DNA from: Sphingobacterium sp. LZ7M1
GTDB taxonomy: Bacteria > Bacteroidota > Bacteroidia > Sphingobacteriales > Sphingobacteriaceae
Direction of reading: 5' to 3'
Length of the DNA: 64,000 bases
Assembly: GCF_024296865.1 (NCBI RefSeq)
Contig: NZ_CP101134.1
Location: forward strand, 3,348,001 to 3,412,000
The notes under the pieces are model-generated. The model searched no databases. It worked only from the letters and a program-made list of their open reading frames with translations, and was not told the DNA's origin. The position numbers were made by a program, and so were the translations under genes. Shown piece after piece: positions 7,545-15,693 of this stretch. The number at the start of each line of letters is the position of its first letter. The first letter of the stretch is position 1.

Positions 7545-9830
7545 TCAATTTACTATTCTAAGCTTGGCAAATTTAAGCAACAATTGCTTCTGTCCCAACT
7601 CTTTGAAGAAAATAGTTGCTTTTATGTCCGGTTTGTTTCCCTCAAGGTTAATTACCTTACCAAAACCGAAGCGTTCATGTTCCACTTCCATACCGACCTG
7701 CAAACCTGAAGTATCCGATGGTGCAAAGTCTGCACTCGGCTTATGGGCCTTCGGCAAAATCGATGTGGTCTTTATCACTTTTGGCTTAGGCTTCGAGAAC
7801 ACATCACCGCCGGAATTGCCTTCCTTACGCTGCCATTGCACTCTTTCCGAACCAAAATCATCGTCCATCATCCCGCCTCCACGTGGTTTGAAGTCAAGGT
7901 CTAGGCAACTTGGATTCAGTTCATCCAAGAACCTGCTCGGCTCACAATTGTTCAAGGTTCCCCAACGGTACCTCGATGTCGCATAGGAAATGTGCAATTT
8001 CTTCTCTGCTCTTGTAACGGCAACATAAAACAACCTCCGCTCTTCTTCCAGTTCCGATCTCGAATTCAGGGAAAGTTGCGATGGAAACAGGTTTTCTTCC
8101 AGCCCCACGATGTGAACCACTGGAAACTCCAGCCCTTTAGAAGCATGGATGGTCATCAATGAAACCGTGTCCGCATTCGGATCCTTATCCTTGTCATCAT
8201 TGGTCAATAGGGCAATGTCCTGCATAAAGACATCCAAACCTTTTTCTTCCAGATCTTCTCTTTCCGAAAACTCCTTGATACCGTTCAGTAACTCCTGGAT
8301 ATTCTCATATCTTGCAAGTCCCTCAACAGATTTATCCTCATAGAGATCCTTCAGTATTCCAGAATGCTGCGCGATATGCATCGCAGTATCAAATGCGGTA
8401 TTGGTTTTTGCAGTCGCCTGGAAACTCTGGATCATCAATCCAAAATTGGAAACCGAGGCAGCGCTTCTACCGTCCAGGAACATTTGGGAATTCGCCACTA
8501 CATCCCACAAACGCAATTGCTGTTGATCGGCAGCAACCATGATCTTTTCAACCGTTGTATCGCCGATCCCCCGACGTGGATAGTTGATCACACGTTTCAG
8601 GGCTTCCTCATCGTTCGGGTTGAAGGTCAGCCTAAAATAAGCAATTAAATCCTTAATTTCCTTACGTTGGTAGAAGGAAGTTCCACCATACAATTTATAG
8701 GGGATATTCAATTTGCGCAAAGCCTCCTCCAGCGATCTGGATTGGGCATTTGTACGATAGAGAATAGCGAAATCTTTATAGTGCAATCCTTTCAGGGATT
8801 TTTCCTGAGAGATGGCCTCTGCCACGATCTTCCCTTCCTCATTGTCTGAAAAGGCGCGGCTAACCTTGATTTTCTCCCCATCCTCATTATCCGAGAACAC
8901 GTTCTTTTCCAATTGATTCTTATTGTTCGCAATAATGCTGTTGGCAGCATTCACGATCATCTTGGTCGAACGGTAGTTCTGTTCTAATTTGAAGACCTTC
9001 ACATCCGGATAATCCTTCTGGAAATTCAGGATGTTCTGGATATTGGCACCCCGGAAGGCATAGATACTCTGGGCATCATCCCCTACCACACAGATATTTT
9101 CATTGACCGCAGCCAATCTCTTCACGATCAGGTACTGCGAAAAGTTGGTATCCTGGTACTCATCCACCATCAGGTATTTGAACTGATGCTGGTATTTATG
9201 CAGTACGTCCGGATATTTATTGAGCAGCACATTGGTCTTGAAAAGTAAATCATCAAAATCCATCGCTCCAGCACGGTAACAGCGTTGCGCATAGGCCATA
9301 TAGATCTGGCCCAATTGCCCTCTTCCGTTAGACTGGTCTTCGGCAAGGATTGCCTCATTCTTATTATATTCCTGTGGGGATATTAAATTATTCTTCGCTG
9401 ATGAAATCCTTCCATATACATGGTTTACGTTATAGAGCTTGTCATCTAGGTTCATTTCTTTCAAAATGGTCCTCAACAAACTCTTCGTGTCATCTGTATC
9501 ATAGATGGTAAAGTTCTTGGGATATCCCAAAAGTTCTGCTTCGACCCGCAAGATTCGCGCAAACACTGAGTGGAATGTACCCATCCATATATTTTTGGCT
9601 TCAGAGCCGACCACTTTCATGATACGCTCACGCATTTCCTTGGCAGCCTTATTGGTAAAGGTCAGCACAAGGACATTGAAAGGATCTACTCCTTTTTGTA
9701 TCAAATGGGCTACTCTATAGGTAATTACACGCGTTTTTCCAGATCCCGCTCCAGCAACAATCATTACTGGACCTTCTGTTTGTTCAACTGCGGCTCGTTG
9801 TGAGGGGTTCAGTCCTGCTAAAAAATCCAA
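7545..9830 (-). CDS. ATP-dependent DNA helicase, UvrD/PcrA family
   Basis: This superfamily 1A 3'-5' helicase has 761 residues. Visible motifs are: Q motif LNPSQRAAV, Walker A GAGSGKT (27-33), motif Ia TFTNKAAKEMRERI, Walker B VDEYQDTN, motif III GDDAQSIYAFRGA, motif IV QNYRST, motif V MTIHASKGLEFP and motif VI RLFYVAVTRAEK. A C-terminal Tudor-like segment follows (VGMEVEHERFGFGKV). It unwinds DNA in repair and displaces proteins from DNA. The start is a TTG, supported by homology beginning right there and by an AGGAGAG Shine-Dalgarno about five bases upstream, which is rare in this phylum. Confidence 0.95.
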   Translation of the reverse strand: MDFLAGLNPSQRAAVEQTEGPVMIVAGAGSGKTRVITYRVAHLIQKGVDPFNVLVLTFTNKAAKEMRERIMKVVGSEAKNIWMGTFHSVFARILRVEAELLGYPKNFTIYDTDDTKSLLRTILKEMNLDDKLYNVNHVYGRISSAKNNLISPQEYNKNEAILAEDQSNGRGQLGQIYMAYAQRCYRAGAMDFDDLLFKTNVLLNKYPDVLHKYQHQFKYLMVDEYQDTNFSQYLIVKRLAAVNENICVVGDDAQSIYAFRGANIQNILNFQKDYPDVKVFKLEQNYRSTKMIVNAANSIIANNKNQLEKNVFSDNEDGEKIKVSRAFSDNEEGKIVAEAISQEKSLKGLHYKDFAILYRTNAQSRSLEEALRKLNIPYKLYGGTSFYQRKEIKDLIAYFRLTFNPNDEEALKRVINYPRRGIGDTTVEKIMVAADQQQLRLWDVVANSQMFLDGRSAASVSNFGLMIQSFQATAKTNTAFDTAMHIAQHSGILKDLYEDKSVEGLARYENIQELLNGIKEFSEREDLEEKGLDVFMQDIALLTNDDKDKDPNADTVSLMTIHASKGLEFPVVHIVGLEENLFPSQLSLNSRSELEEERRLFYVAVTRAEKKLHISYATSRYRWGTLNNCEPSRFLDELNPSCLDLDFKPRGGGMMDDDFGSERVQWQRKEGNSGGDVFSKPKPKVIKTTSILPKAHKPSADFAPSDTSGLQVGMEVEHERFGFGKVINLEGNKPDIKATIFFKELGQKQLLLKFAKLRIVN

Positions 9831-9877
9831 AATACTCTCCTAAATTTATCTTATGTAATGCCTCAAAAATGGGGACT

Positions 9878-9885
9878 CAAATTTA
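9878..9885 (-). promoter_or_regulatory. Putative -7 element for the helicase gene
   Basis: The complement reads TAAATTTG, matching TAnnTTTG, 48 bases upstream of the TTG start. A clear -33 is not seen. Confidence 0.35.
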
Positions 9886-9913
9886 ATAAAAATAGGCATA
9901 CTATTTTAGAAAA

Positions 9914-9922
9914 TTATCCACA
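9914..9922 (+). promoter_or_regulatory. Perfect DnaA-box 9-mer (TTATCCACA)
   Basis: An exact consensus DnaA box lies between the helicase gene and the acyltransferase gene. A second exact copy in the opposite orientation lies at 10618-10626 and a third at 13536-13544. Confidence 0.4.
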
Positions 9923-9944
9923 GGGACAAGAAGATAGCAAAAAC

Positions 9945-10574
9945 CTAATCGATTTGATCGAGCAATTGCTGAAATCGTTGCATAAACAGTCCCACATGGT
10001 ATCCATCGACCAAGGCATGGTGCGCATGTAACGAAATCGCCATCGTTTTTTTTCCGTCACGATCCATTAACTTGGCAAAGGATATCTTCGGACAGGAATC
10101 CGGATAATTGAAATTCCTAGCATGAGAAAGCGAGCTAAAGTCTACCCAAGGCAATGCAGAACAATGCACCTCATTGATCCTGGCCCCACTCAGATCTAAG
10201 CCAGAAGAAGCCTTCACTTTTTCAACAGCGATATCTGCTCCTTCCAAAAACTTAGCCTCATCTTCATGAAAATCGATATACGAAAAACCAAAGGTGTTAT
10301 CTGACCTTAACACCGTGCTGGAGATATGGACCTGATCATAGAGATAGAGTTCTCCAGCATCGATCCTAAGCCTGAAATTATCAATTTCATTCATGGCCTT
10401 CAACGCTCGGTACAGATAGTACATAAAGAAAGACTGTGATTTCTGCTTGGCCTGTTGGTAGGCAATACTTAGGTCCAACTCGGCCGTAATCCCATGGAAC
10501 GGTTCGGGAAACTGCGAAAAGAATTCAAAGTGCTCTCTTCGTGCCCAATTTTCTACATCAAATTTCTTTCTCAT
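9945..10574 (-). CDS. Chloramphenicol acetyltransferase-like protein (type A CAT fold)
   Basis: The protein has 209 residues, close to the 210-220 typical of the CAT trimer family. Key signatures are the N-terminal RREHFEFF (compare the family W-x-R-K/R-E-H-F start), FFMYYLYRALKAMNEI, and the catalytic HAHHALVDGYHVG at about residues 183-195, with the HHxxxDG histidine and Asp. The family acetylates chloramphenicol O3 from acetyl-CoA, but chromosomal Bacteroidota members of this type often have no proven resistance role. The gene stands alone, flanked on both sides by perfect DnaA-box sequences. The substrate is therefore uncertain. Confidence 0.85.
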   Translation of the reverse strand: MRKKFDVENWARREHFEFFSQFPEPFHGITAELDLSIAYQQAKQKSQSFFMYYLYRALKAMNEIDNFRLRIDAGELYLYDQVHISSTVLRSDNTFGFSYIDFHEDEAKFLEGADIAVEKVKASSGLDLSGARINEVHCSALPWVDFSSLSHARNFNYPDSCPKISFAKLMDRDGKKTMAISLHAHHALVDGYHVGLFMQRFQQLLDQID

Positions 10575-10617
10575 ATTGCGACAAAACTAATCATTACTCT
10601 TTTTTCCGAAAAACGAT

Positions 10618-10626
10618 TGTGGATAA
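10618..10626 (+). promoter_or_regulatory. Perfect DnaA-box 9-mer (TGTGGATAA)
   Basis: An exact consensus box in the intergenic region between the divergent CAT-like and VanX-like genes, in the same orientation as the cluster near 13.5 kb. Confidence 0.4.
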
Positions 10627-10681
10627 TTCCCTAACAAAAACCAAAACCTCCATAGAAGGTTTCAAACTACTAAAGGTTTTT

Positions 10682-10689
10682 TACATTTG
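10682..10689 (+). promoter_or_regulatory. Putative -7 element for the VanX-like gene
   Basis: TACATTTG is an exact TAnnTTTG match. The predicted start is about 20 bases before the ATG at 10716. A GTTTC at 10659-10663 is the only -33 candidate. Confidence 0.45.
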
Positions 10690-10715
10690 TCCTATAATCA
10701 TCATAACCATAGATC

Positions 10716-11399
10716 ATGAATAATAGATATGCTTTCCTCATACCACTTTTGGCACTCAGCTTACTTTTTTCCTGTGCTACACAACGGGAGATCCCCAATT
10801 CATTTGTCAACCTGAAAGAACAGATTCCAAATCTTGAAATCGACTTAAGGTATTATGGAAGCCATAACTTCCTGGGAAGACCGGTAAAAGGCTATGAAGC
10901 CAACAAGGTATTTATCAGCAAAGAAGCCGCCAGTGCATTGGTCCAGATCCAAAAAGAACTGAATGCACAAGGTTTAGGTATCAAGGTTTTTGATGCCTAT
11001 AGACCGCAACAGGCAGTAAATAACTTTAAGGAATGGGCTTTGGATATTGCCGACACGGCAGCAAAAAAAGAATTCTATCCCGATGTGGACAAACGGAACC
11101 TGTTTAAATTGGGTTACATCGCCGAAAAATCTGGCCATAGCCGCGGCAGTACCATCGATCTAACCATCATTAACCTGAAAGACAAAAAAGAACTGGACAT
11201 GGGAACCGGCTTCGACTATTTCGGCGAACCCTCTCACCATGATTACAGCAACCTCAGTCCTCAACAAAAAGCAAACCGAAAACTACTTAAGGACATCATG
11301 GAAAAACATGGATTCAAATCCATTGAAGAAGAATGGTGGCATTATACCCTGAAAAATGAGCCCTTCAAGGATCAGTATTTTGATTTTAAGGTAAGGTAG
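10716..11399 (+). CDS. D-alanyl-D-alanine dipeptidase, VanX/DdpX family (M15D) lipoprotein
   Basis: The 227-residue protein starts with a lipoprotein signal ending LSLLFSC (Cys20), so the enzyme is lipid-anchored in the periplasm. The zinc site is intact: SGHSRGSTIDL gives His141 and Asp148, and EWWH gives catalytic Glu206 and ligand His209. Arg96 in DAYRP corresponds to the transition-state Arg of VanX. The family cleaves D-Ala-D-Ala. In vancomycin clusters it removes the target dipeptide; stand-alone chromosomal copies are thought to recycle murein dipeptides. There is no vanH/vanA/vanRS here, so recycling is the better reading. Confidence 0.92.
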   Translation: MNNRYAFLIPLLALSLLFSCATQREIPNSFVNLKEQIPNLEIDLRYYGSHNFLGRPVKGYEANKVFISKEAASALVQIQKELNAQGLGIKVFDAYRPQQAVNNFKEWALDIADTAAKKEFYPDVDKRNLFKLGYIAEKSGHSRGSTIDLTIINLKDKKELDMGTGFDYFGEPSHHDYSNLSPQQKANRKLLKDIMEKHGFKSIEEEWWHYTLKNEPFKDQYFDFKVR

Positions 11400-11412
11400 G
11401 TTTGAGCTTGTT

Positions 11413-11520
11413 TTTGAACCAGGATTAAAGGGATAAGAGGATAGACCAAGATCTGGTTTGAACCAGGATTAATGGGATGTGAGGATGGACCAAGATCATG
11501 GTTTGAACCAAGATTATGAT
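11413..11520 (+). repeat. 44/45-bp imperfect tandem repeat, about 2.5 copies
   Basis: Copies begin with TTTGAACC at 11413, 11457 and 11502. Each runs GAACCAGGATTAA-GGGAT-GAGGAT-GACCAAGATC. The last copy is truncated. It lies directly after the dipeptidase stop. Confidence 0.8.
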
Positions 11521-11548
11521 CAAAATATAGTTGGAAAGTCCAGCATAC

Positions 11549-11702
11549 TGTAGGGACGTATTGCATACGCCCGCCATATACAAACCATCAATAAACACCC
11601 ATTTTGGGGTAAGCTCATATTCAATTTTTCAAAAAAAAGCACCCTTTTGGGTGCCTTTATATTTTCTTTTCATGATGCGGGTGTATGCAATACGCCACTA
11701 CA
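11549..11702. repeat. REP-like inverted pair (26-bp arms) around the dnaB terminator
   Basis: The left arm (11549-11574) and the reverse complement of the right arm (11677-11702) match at 23 of 26 positions. Each arm contains a small palindrome, CGTAT-TGC-ATACG, and starts with TGTAG. The 100-bp spacer holds a terminator-like hairpin. The arrangement resembles two REP units in BIME orientation. No REP-associated transposase is in the window. Confidence 0.6.
11629..11654 (-). terminator. Terminator downstream of dnaB
   Basis: GCACCC (11639-11644) and GGGTGC (11649-11654) form a 6-bp stem with a TTTT loop, followed on the minus strand by eight T. It lies 63 bases after the dnaB stop. Confidence 0.65.
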
Positions 11703-11716
11703 CTGTTTTTCGAGTT

Positions 11717-13312
11717 CTAAAACGGCGCATCATCTGGCATATCATTCATTCTGGATGGCATGGTTATACCTCCGCCGAAGTCGCCGAAATTACCTGATGG
11801 TTGGATTGCATTGCCCATTCCACCGCCGAAATCATTGAAGCTTCCGCCTTCAGGACCCATTCCGGAGAAATCATCCTCAAGATCGACGAACTTCACATAT
11901 TTACCTACGAAGCGTAATGGTACAATACCCGTTTCACCGTTACGGTGTTTGGAGATAATTACCTCTCCCACCCCGACAGTGGAACGGCCTTCCTCATCTT
12001 CCAACAATCCATAGTACTCTGGACGGTAAAGGAACAGTACCATATCGGCATCCTGCTCAATTGATCCAGACTCACGTAAGTCGGATAGCATCGGACGCTT
12101 ACTGTTTCCTGGTCTAGACTCTACCGCACGACTTAACTGCGATAAGGCCAAAACTGGAATGTTCAATTCTTTCGCTACTGATTTTAGGGCACGTGATATA
12201 CTACCGATCTCCTGTTCACGGTTTCCGCCACCTTTACCATCGGCTTTACCATGCATCAGCTGCAAGTAATCGACGATTACCATCTGTATATCATACTGAG
12301 CCTTCAGACGTCTACACTTAGCGCGGAATTCAAACACGTTCAGTGCCGGTGTATCATCAATAATCAAAGGGGCTTCAGTCAAACGACCGATCCTAGAGTG
12401 CAATTGCTGCCATTCATGGTCGGCGAGATTTCCTTTTTTCAGTTTCTCCTGTTCAATCTCCGTTTCACCAGCGATCAAACGATTCACCAACTGTACGGAT
12501 GACATCTCCAAGGAGAATACGGCTACCGCTTTATTATGGTCAACTGCTGCATTTCGCGCTACGGATAATACGAATGCCGTCTTACCCATTGCAGGACGAG
12601 CCGCAATAATAACCAAGTCAGAAGGTTGCCATCCGGAGGTCATTCGGTCCAATGCAGTCAGACCAGAAGGAATACCGGTCAAGCCATCTGTCTTCTCACG
12701 CAGGGATTCCAGTGAGGAAATTGCTTCACGCATGATATCGTCCATCTTTCTGGAATCTCTTCGCAGGTTGTTTTGGGCAATATCAAAAAGTGATTTCTCC
12801 GCATGGTCCAATAGGTCGAAGATATCCGATGTTTCATCATAGGATGAATTGATGATTTCCGTAGAGACCTTGATCAATTCACGCTGAATATATTTTTGTG
12901 AAATAATACGGGCATGGTATTCAATATTGGCCGCTGATACCACACGGTCTGTCAACTGCGTGATATAATAGGCACCACCTACCATTTCCAACGCTCCCAT
13001 TTGGCGAAGTTCTGCCACTACGGTCAAGATATCGATCGGGGAAGTCTTCTGGAAGAGGTTATAGATAGCCTGAAATATCTTCTGATGCGACTCTTTATAG
13101 AACGATTCTGGCTTCAGGATATCGATGACTTCACTTAGTGCATTTTTCTCCAACATCAGGGCACCCAACACTGCCTCCTCTAAGTCCAATGCTTGTGGAG
13201 GGAGCTTGCCTAATCCGGAGACTAAGTTATTTAAGCTCGTTCTTTTCTTGTTGAAATTTGCACGACTAGGTTGTCCTGACGTACTGTTGTTAAATTCGTT
13301 TTCTAAAGACAT
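11717..13312 (-). CDS. dnaB: Replicative DNA helicase DnaB
   Basis: This is the hexameric 5'-3' replication fork helicase, 531 residues. An N-terminal DnaB_N domain (about 35-140, LPPQALDLEEAVLGALMLE) is followed by a linker and a RecA-like domain with Walker A ARPAMGKTAF (about 238-247), Walker B MVIVDYLQLM and the LSRAVESR/DLRESGSIEQDAD segment. The C-terminal 40 residues are a Gly/Phe/Met-rich tail (FGGGMGNAIQPSG), seen in Bacteroidota DnaB proteins. A TACATTTG -7 box lies at 13364-13371 on the complement. The upstream intergenic region holds a cluster of DnaA-box-like sequences, so DnaA control of dnaB is possible. Confidence 0.97.
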   Translation of the reverse strand: MSLENEFNNSTSGQPSRANFNKKRTSLNNLVSGLGKLPPQALDLEEAVLGALMLEKNALSEVIDILKPESFYKESHQKIFQAIYNLFQKTSPIDILTVVAELRQMGALEMVGGAYYITQLTDRVVSAANIEYHARIISQKYIQRELIKVSTEIINSSYDETSDIFDLLDHAEKSLFDIAQNNLRRDSRKMDDIMREAISSLESLREKTDGLTGIPSGLTALDRMTSGWQPSDLVIIAARPAMGKTAFVLSVARNAAVDHNKAVAVFSLEMSSVQLVNRLIAGETEIEQEKLKKGNLADHEWQQLHSRIGRLTEAPLIIDDTPALNVFEFRAKCRRLKAQYDIQMVIVDYLQLMHGKADGKGGGNREQEIGSISRALKSVAKELNIPVLALSQLSRAVESRPGNSKRPMLSDLRESGSIEQDADMVLFLYRPEYYGLLEDEEGRSTVGVGEVIISKHRNGETGIVPLRFVGKYVKFVDLEDDFSGMGPEGGSFNDFGGGMGNAIQPSGNFGDFGGGITMPSRMNDMPDDAPF

Positions 13313-13363
13313 ACTAAAAAATATTTCTCGGCTTGATTCACCCTGTTTTCAAGGATAGGGTAA

Positions 13364-13371
13364 CAAATGTA
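13364..13371 (-). promoter_or_regulatory. Putative -7 element for dnaB
   Basis: The complement reads TACATTTG, an exact TAnnTTTG match, 52 bases upstream of the dnaB ATG. Confidence 0.45.
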
Positions 13372-13478
13372 AGAAAAATAAAAGTCGCCCTACCATCAAG
13401 TTTTGAACAGTAAAATTTAGGTGCTTCAACAATCATGCAATAGCAGTTGTAAAACAGGGACTAATAATTAACATCAAA

Positions 13479-13563
13479 TGTGAAGAACCTGTTAATAACT
13501 AAATATACGCATTAAAAATCAAGCCTTTACCCGAATGTGGATAAGATAGACCGTTGTGAATAA
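13479..13563 (+). promoter_or_regulatory. Cluster of four DnaA-box-like 9-mers upstream of dnaB
   Basis: All four are in the same orientation: TGTGAAGAA (13479-13487), TGTTAATAA (13490-13498), TGTGGATAA (13536-13544, perfect consensus) and TGTGAATAA (13555-13563, one mismatch and a common R-box variant). They lie in the 485-bp gap between dnaB and the SDR gene, which has no other gene. This could be a chromosomal origin, a DnaA-controlled dnaB promoter or a DnaA titration site; the sequence alone does not decide. Confidence 0.45.
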
Positions 13564-13703
13564 CCTACACGAAAGGGTCATTCAAACAGTTATTTTAAGG
13601 CCTTTTACCCTCTTCAATTCATAGTCAGCGAGTTAAGCTCCTTCAGGTAGTCTTTAAGTTTATGAAAGCATTCCGGGTATCCGTAATTTTTGGTCTTTTG
13701 TTG

Positions 13704-13711
13704 TATATTTG
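13704..13711 (+). promoter_or_regulatory. Putative -7 element for the SDR gene
   Basis: TATATTTG is an exact TAnnTTTG match. The predicted start near 13718 leaves a 50-80 base leader before the candidate ATG codons at 13768 and 13798. Confidence 0.4.
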
Positions 13712-13797
13712 TTGTGTATCAAATAACGCATCTACGGAAAATCCAGACCTCAATTCTGGAAAAAAGTATGAAGCCAAGTAAAATAAATTTCAATAAA

Positions 13798-14559
13798 ATG
13801 AGGACAGTTTTAATCACTGGAGCCAGCTCTGGAATCGGAGAAGCTTGCGCCCTGGAATTGGCAAAAGAAAATAAATACAGGTTTCTTTTATGTGCCAGAA
13901 GAGTTGAAAAACTGGAAGAATTGATCCAAAAAATCAAAACCATCAACCCTAATACCGAAACCCATAGCTTTAAATTGGATGTCCGCAATGCGGAAGAGGT
14001 AGAAACCACCCTATCCAACCTTCCAGCAGCATGGAAAAAAGTCGACATCTTGATCAACAATGCAGGACTCAGCCAAGGTTTGGATTCCATCCAAGATGGA
14101 CAGATTGGCGATTGGGACCGCATGATCGACACCAATGTCAAAGGCTTACTATATGTCAGCAAATTTGTCATTCCTTTGATGGAAGGCAGCGAACAGGCTC
14201 ATATCATCAACATGGGATCCATTGCCGGCAAAGAGGTCTACCCCAATGGGAATGTCTATTGCGCAACGAAACATGCCGTAGACGCTTTGACCAAAGCGAT
14301 GCGCATTGACCTCCTAGCCAAAGGGATCAAGGTCAGCAGTATTGACCCAGGCATGGTTGAAACCGAATTCTCTGAGGTGAGGTTCCATGGCGACAAGGAC
14401 CGCGCAAAATCAGTTTACAAAGGATTGACTCCACTATCGGGACAGGACATTGCAGAAATCGTCTCTTTTATCCTTTCCAGACCCAAACATGTCAATATCA
14501 ACGACCTGTTGGTTATGCCAACGGCTCAGGCAAACGGAACACTAGTTATTAGAAAATAA
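13798..14559 (+). CDS. Short-chain dehydrogenase/reductase, YdfG-like
   Basis: From the ATG at 13798 the protein is 253 residues and starts MRTVLITGASSGIG, exactly at the Rossmann fold, as in YdfG-type 3-hydroxy-acid dehydrogenases. An in-frame ATG at 13768 would add ten residues and cannot be excluded. Visible motifs are TGASSGIG (7-14), CARR after beta-2 (favouring NADP), NNAG (87-90), and the catalytic Ser141-Tyr154-Lys158 (YCATK). The C-terminus has PGMVETEFSEVRFHGD, characteristic of the serine/3-hydroxy-acid dehydrogenase subgroup. The yqeY-like gene follows after 11 bases, so the two are probably co-transcribed. Confidence 0.9.
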   Translation: MRTVLITGASSGIGEACALELAKENKYRFLLCARRVEKLEELIQKIKTINPNTETHSFKLDVRNAEEVETTLSNLPAAWKKVDILINNAGLSQGLDSIQDGQIGDWDRMIDTNVKGLLYVSKFVIPLMEGSEQAHIINMGSIAGKEVYPNGNVYCATKHAVDALTKAMRIDLLAKGIKVSSIDPGMVETEFSEVRFHGDKDRAKSVYKGLTPLSGQDIAEIVSFILSRPKHVNINDLLVMPTAQANGTLVIRK

Positions 14560-14570
14560 ACAAATCATAT

Positions 14571-15020
14571 ATGTCATTAGAAGCAAAAATAACCCAAGAT
14601 ATCAAAGCGGCCATGATCGCAAAGGACAATGTTAGATTACGTGGACTGCGTGCCATCAAAGCGGCAATCCTATTGGCTAACACTGAAAAAGGCCATAGCG
14701 AAACATTGTCCGAAGACGCCGAAATCAAGGTCTTACAGAAATTAGCAAAACAACGCAAGGAGTCTGCCGAAATCTATCAGCAACAGGACCGTAAAGACCT
14801 ATACACCATCGAAATCGAAGAATTGGAAGTTATCGAAGAGTTCCTTCCAAAACAATTGGACCGTGAGGCAATAGAAAACGTTGTGAAAGGCATTATTGCT
14901 GAAACAGGTGCTTCATCGATCAAGGATATGGGTAAGGTCATGGGCGCGGCAAACCAGAAACTTGCTGGTCAAGCTGATGGCAGAACGATTTCTGAAGTCG
15001 TAAAATCACTATTAAGCTAA
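14571..15020 (+). CDS. GatB/YqeY domain protein
   Basis: This is a 149-residue, stand-alone YqeY-type protein (MSLEAKITQDIKAAMIAKD...LRGLRAIKAAIL). It has the conserved RKESAEIY, YLPKQL-like EEFLPKQLDREAI and the C-terminal helical tail-domain segment DMGKVMGAANQKLAGQADGR. The fold is shared with the tail of GatB, which binds tRNA in the Asn/Gln amidotransferase; free-standing YqeY has no settled function, though tRNA binding is suspected. It sits between the SDR and GNAT genes with 11- and 7-base gaps, suggesting one operon ending at the hairpin near 15.5 kb. Confidence 0.92.
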   Translation: MSLEAKITQDIKAAMIAKDNVRLRGLRAIKAAILLANTEKGHSETLSEDAEIKVLQKLAKQRKESAEIYQQQDRKDLYTIEIEELEVIEEFLPKQLDREAIENVVKGIIAETGASSIKDMGKVMGAANQKLAGQADGRTISEVVKSLLS

Positions 15021-15027
15021 TCCATAT

Positions 15028-15474
15028 ATGGACTGGAGAATAAAGTCCTTTTCAGAATTAGACTCCCTGGAACTCTACAAGATTTTGCAGCTCCGGATCA
15101 ATGTCTTTATGCTGGAACAAGATTGTCTTTATCCCGAATGTGATGATAAGGACCTCAAAGGGAAACATCTCTTTGCGATGGACCAAGATACCTGCATTGC
15201 TTATGCCAGGTTATTGCCCCCTGATGTCTCCTATCCGAAATGCAGTTCCATTGGAAGAGTGGTGGTCCATGCAGACTATCGGAAGCATCAATACGGTCAG
15301 CTCCTGATGAACAGAGCCATTGAACAGATCAAAATGGACTATCCAGACCTCCCTATCCGAATAAGTGCACAGGAATACCTGAAACGATTCTATACCGGTC
15401 TAGGATTCCAGATTGAGAGCGATGTCTATCTGGAGGACAATATCCCCCATTTAGAGATGGCTTTATATCCATAA
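15028..15474 (+). CDS. GNAT family acetyltransferase, ElaA-like
   Basis: The 148-residue protein begins MDWRIKSFSELDSLELYKILQLR, followed by VFMLEQDCLYPECDDKD, a segment diagnostic of the ElaA subgroup (family xVFxVEQxCxYxExDxxD). The acetyl-CoA site is visible in IGRVVVHADYRKHQYGQLLM (Q/R-x-x-G-x-G/A equivalent). The substrate of ElaA proteins is not known. It is the last gene of the SDR-yqeY-GNAT run, with a strong terminator 25 bases after the stop. Confidence 0.9.
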   Translation: MDWRIKSFSELDSLELYKILQLRINVFMLEQDCLYPECDDKDLKGKHLFAMDQDTCIAYARLLPPDVSYPKCSSIGRVVVHADYRKHQYGQLLMNRAIEQIKMDYPDLPIRISAQEYLKRFYTGLGFQIESDVYLEDNIPHLEMALYP

Positions 15475-15499
15475 GACTTGATGCATTGCAGTTCATAAA

Positions 15500-15530
15500 A
15501 AAGCCCTCGATGTTAATCATCGAGGGCTTT
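15500..15530. terminator. Strong bidirectional terminator
   Basis: AAAGCCCTCGATG (15500-15512) and CATCGAGGGCTTT (15518-15530) form a 13-bp perfect stem with a 5-nt loop. It ends the ElaA-like gene; A-rich sequence on the other side lets it also work for the convergent glsB-like gene. Confidence 0.85.
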
Positions 15531-15693
15531 CTATATTAATGATAAAATTTTATCCAATTTGTTCCGGTATTACCTTCTGCTTTGGCATTACCCTTGTTCG
15601 AGGCATATTCGGAATTTTCAAAATATGTCTCGAATAAAACTAAACTGAGGTCAATAAAAATAGCCAAAAAAAAGGCTTTTTTTATCCATCAGA

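Noticed and set aside
8312..8648. Overlapping plus-strand frames inside the helicase gene
   Set aside because: They are antisense shadows of helicase motifs, with no independent signals.
9945..10574. CAT-like gene taken as acquired chloramphenicol resistance
   Set aside because: No mobile element, and base composition is like its neighbours; chromosomal CAT-like proteins are common in this phylum.
10716..11399. VanX-like gene taken as part of a vancomycin-resistance cluster
   Set aside because: No vanH, vanA/B or vanRS neighbours; a lipoprotein dipeptidase for murein recycling is simpler.
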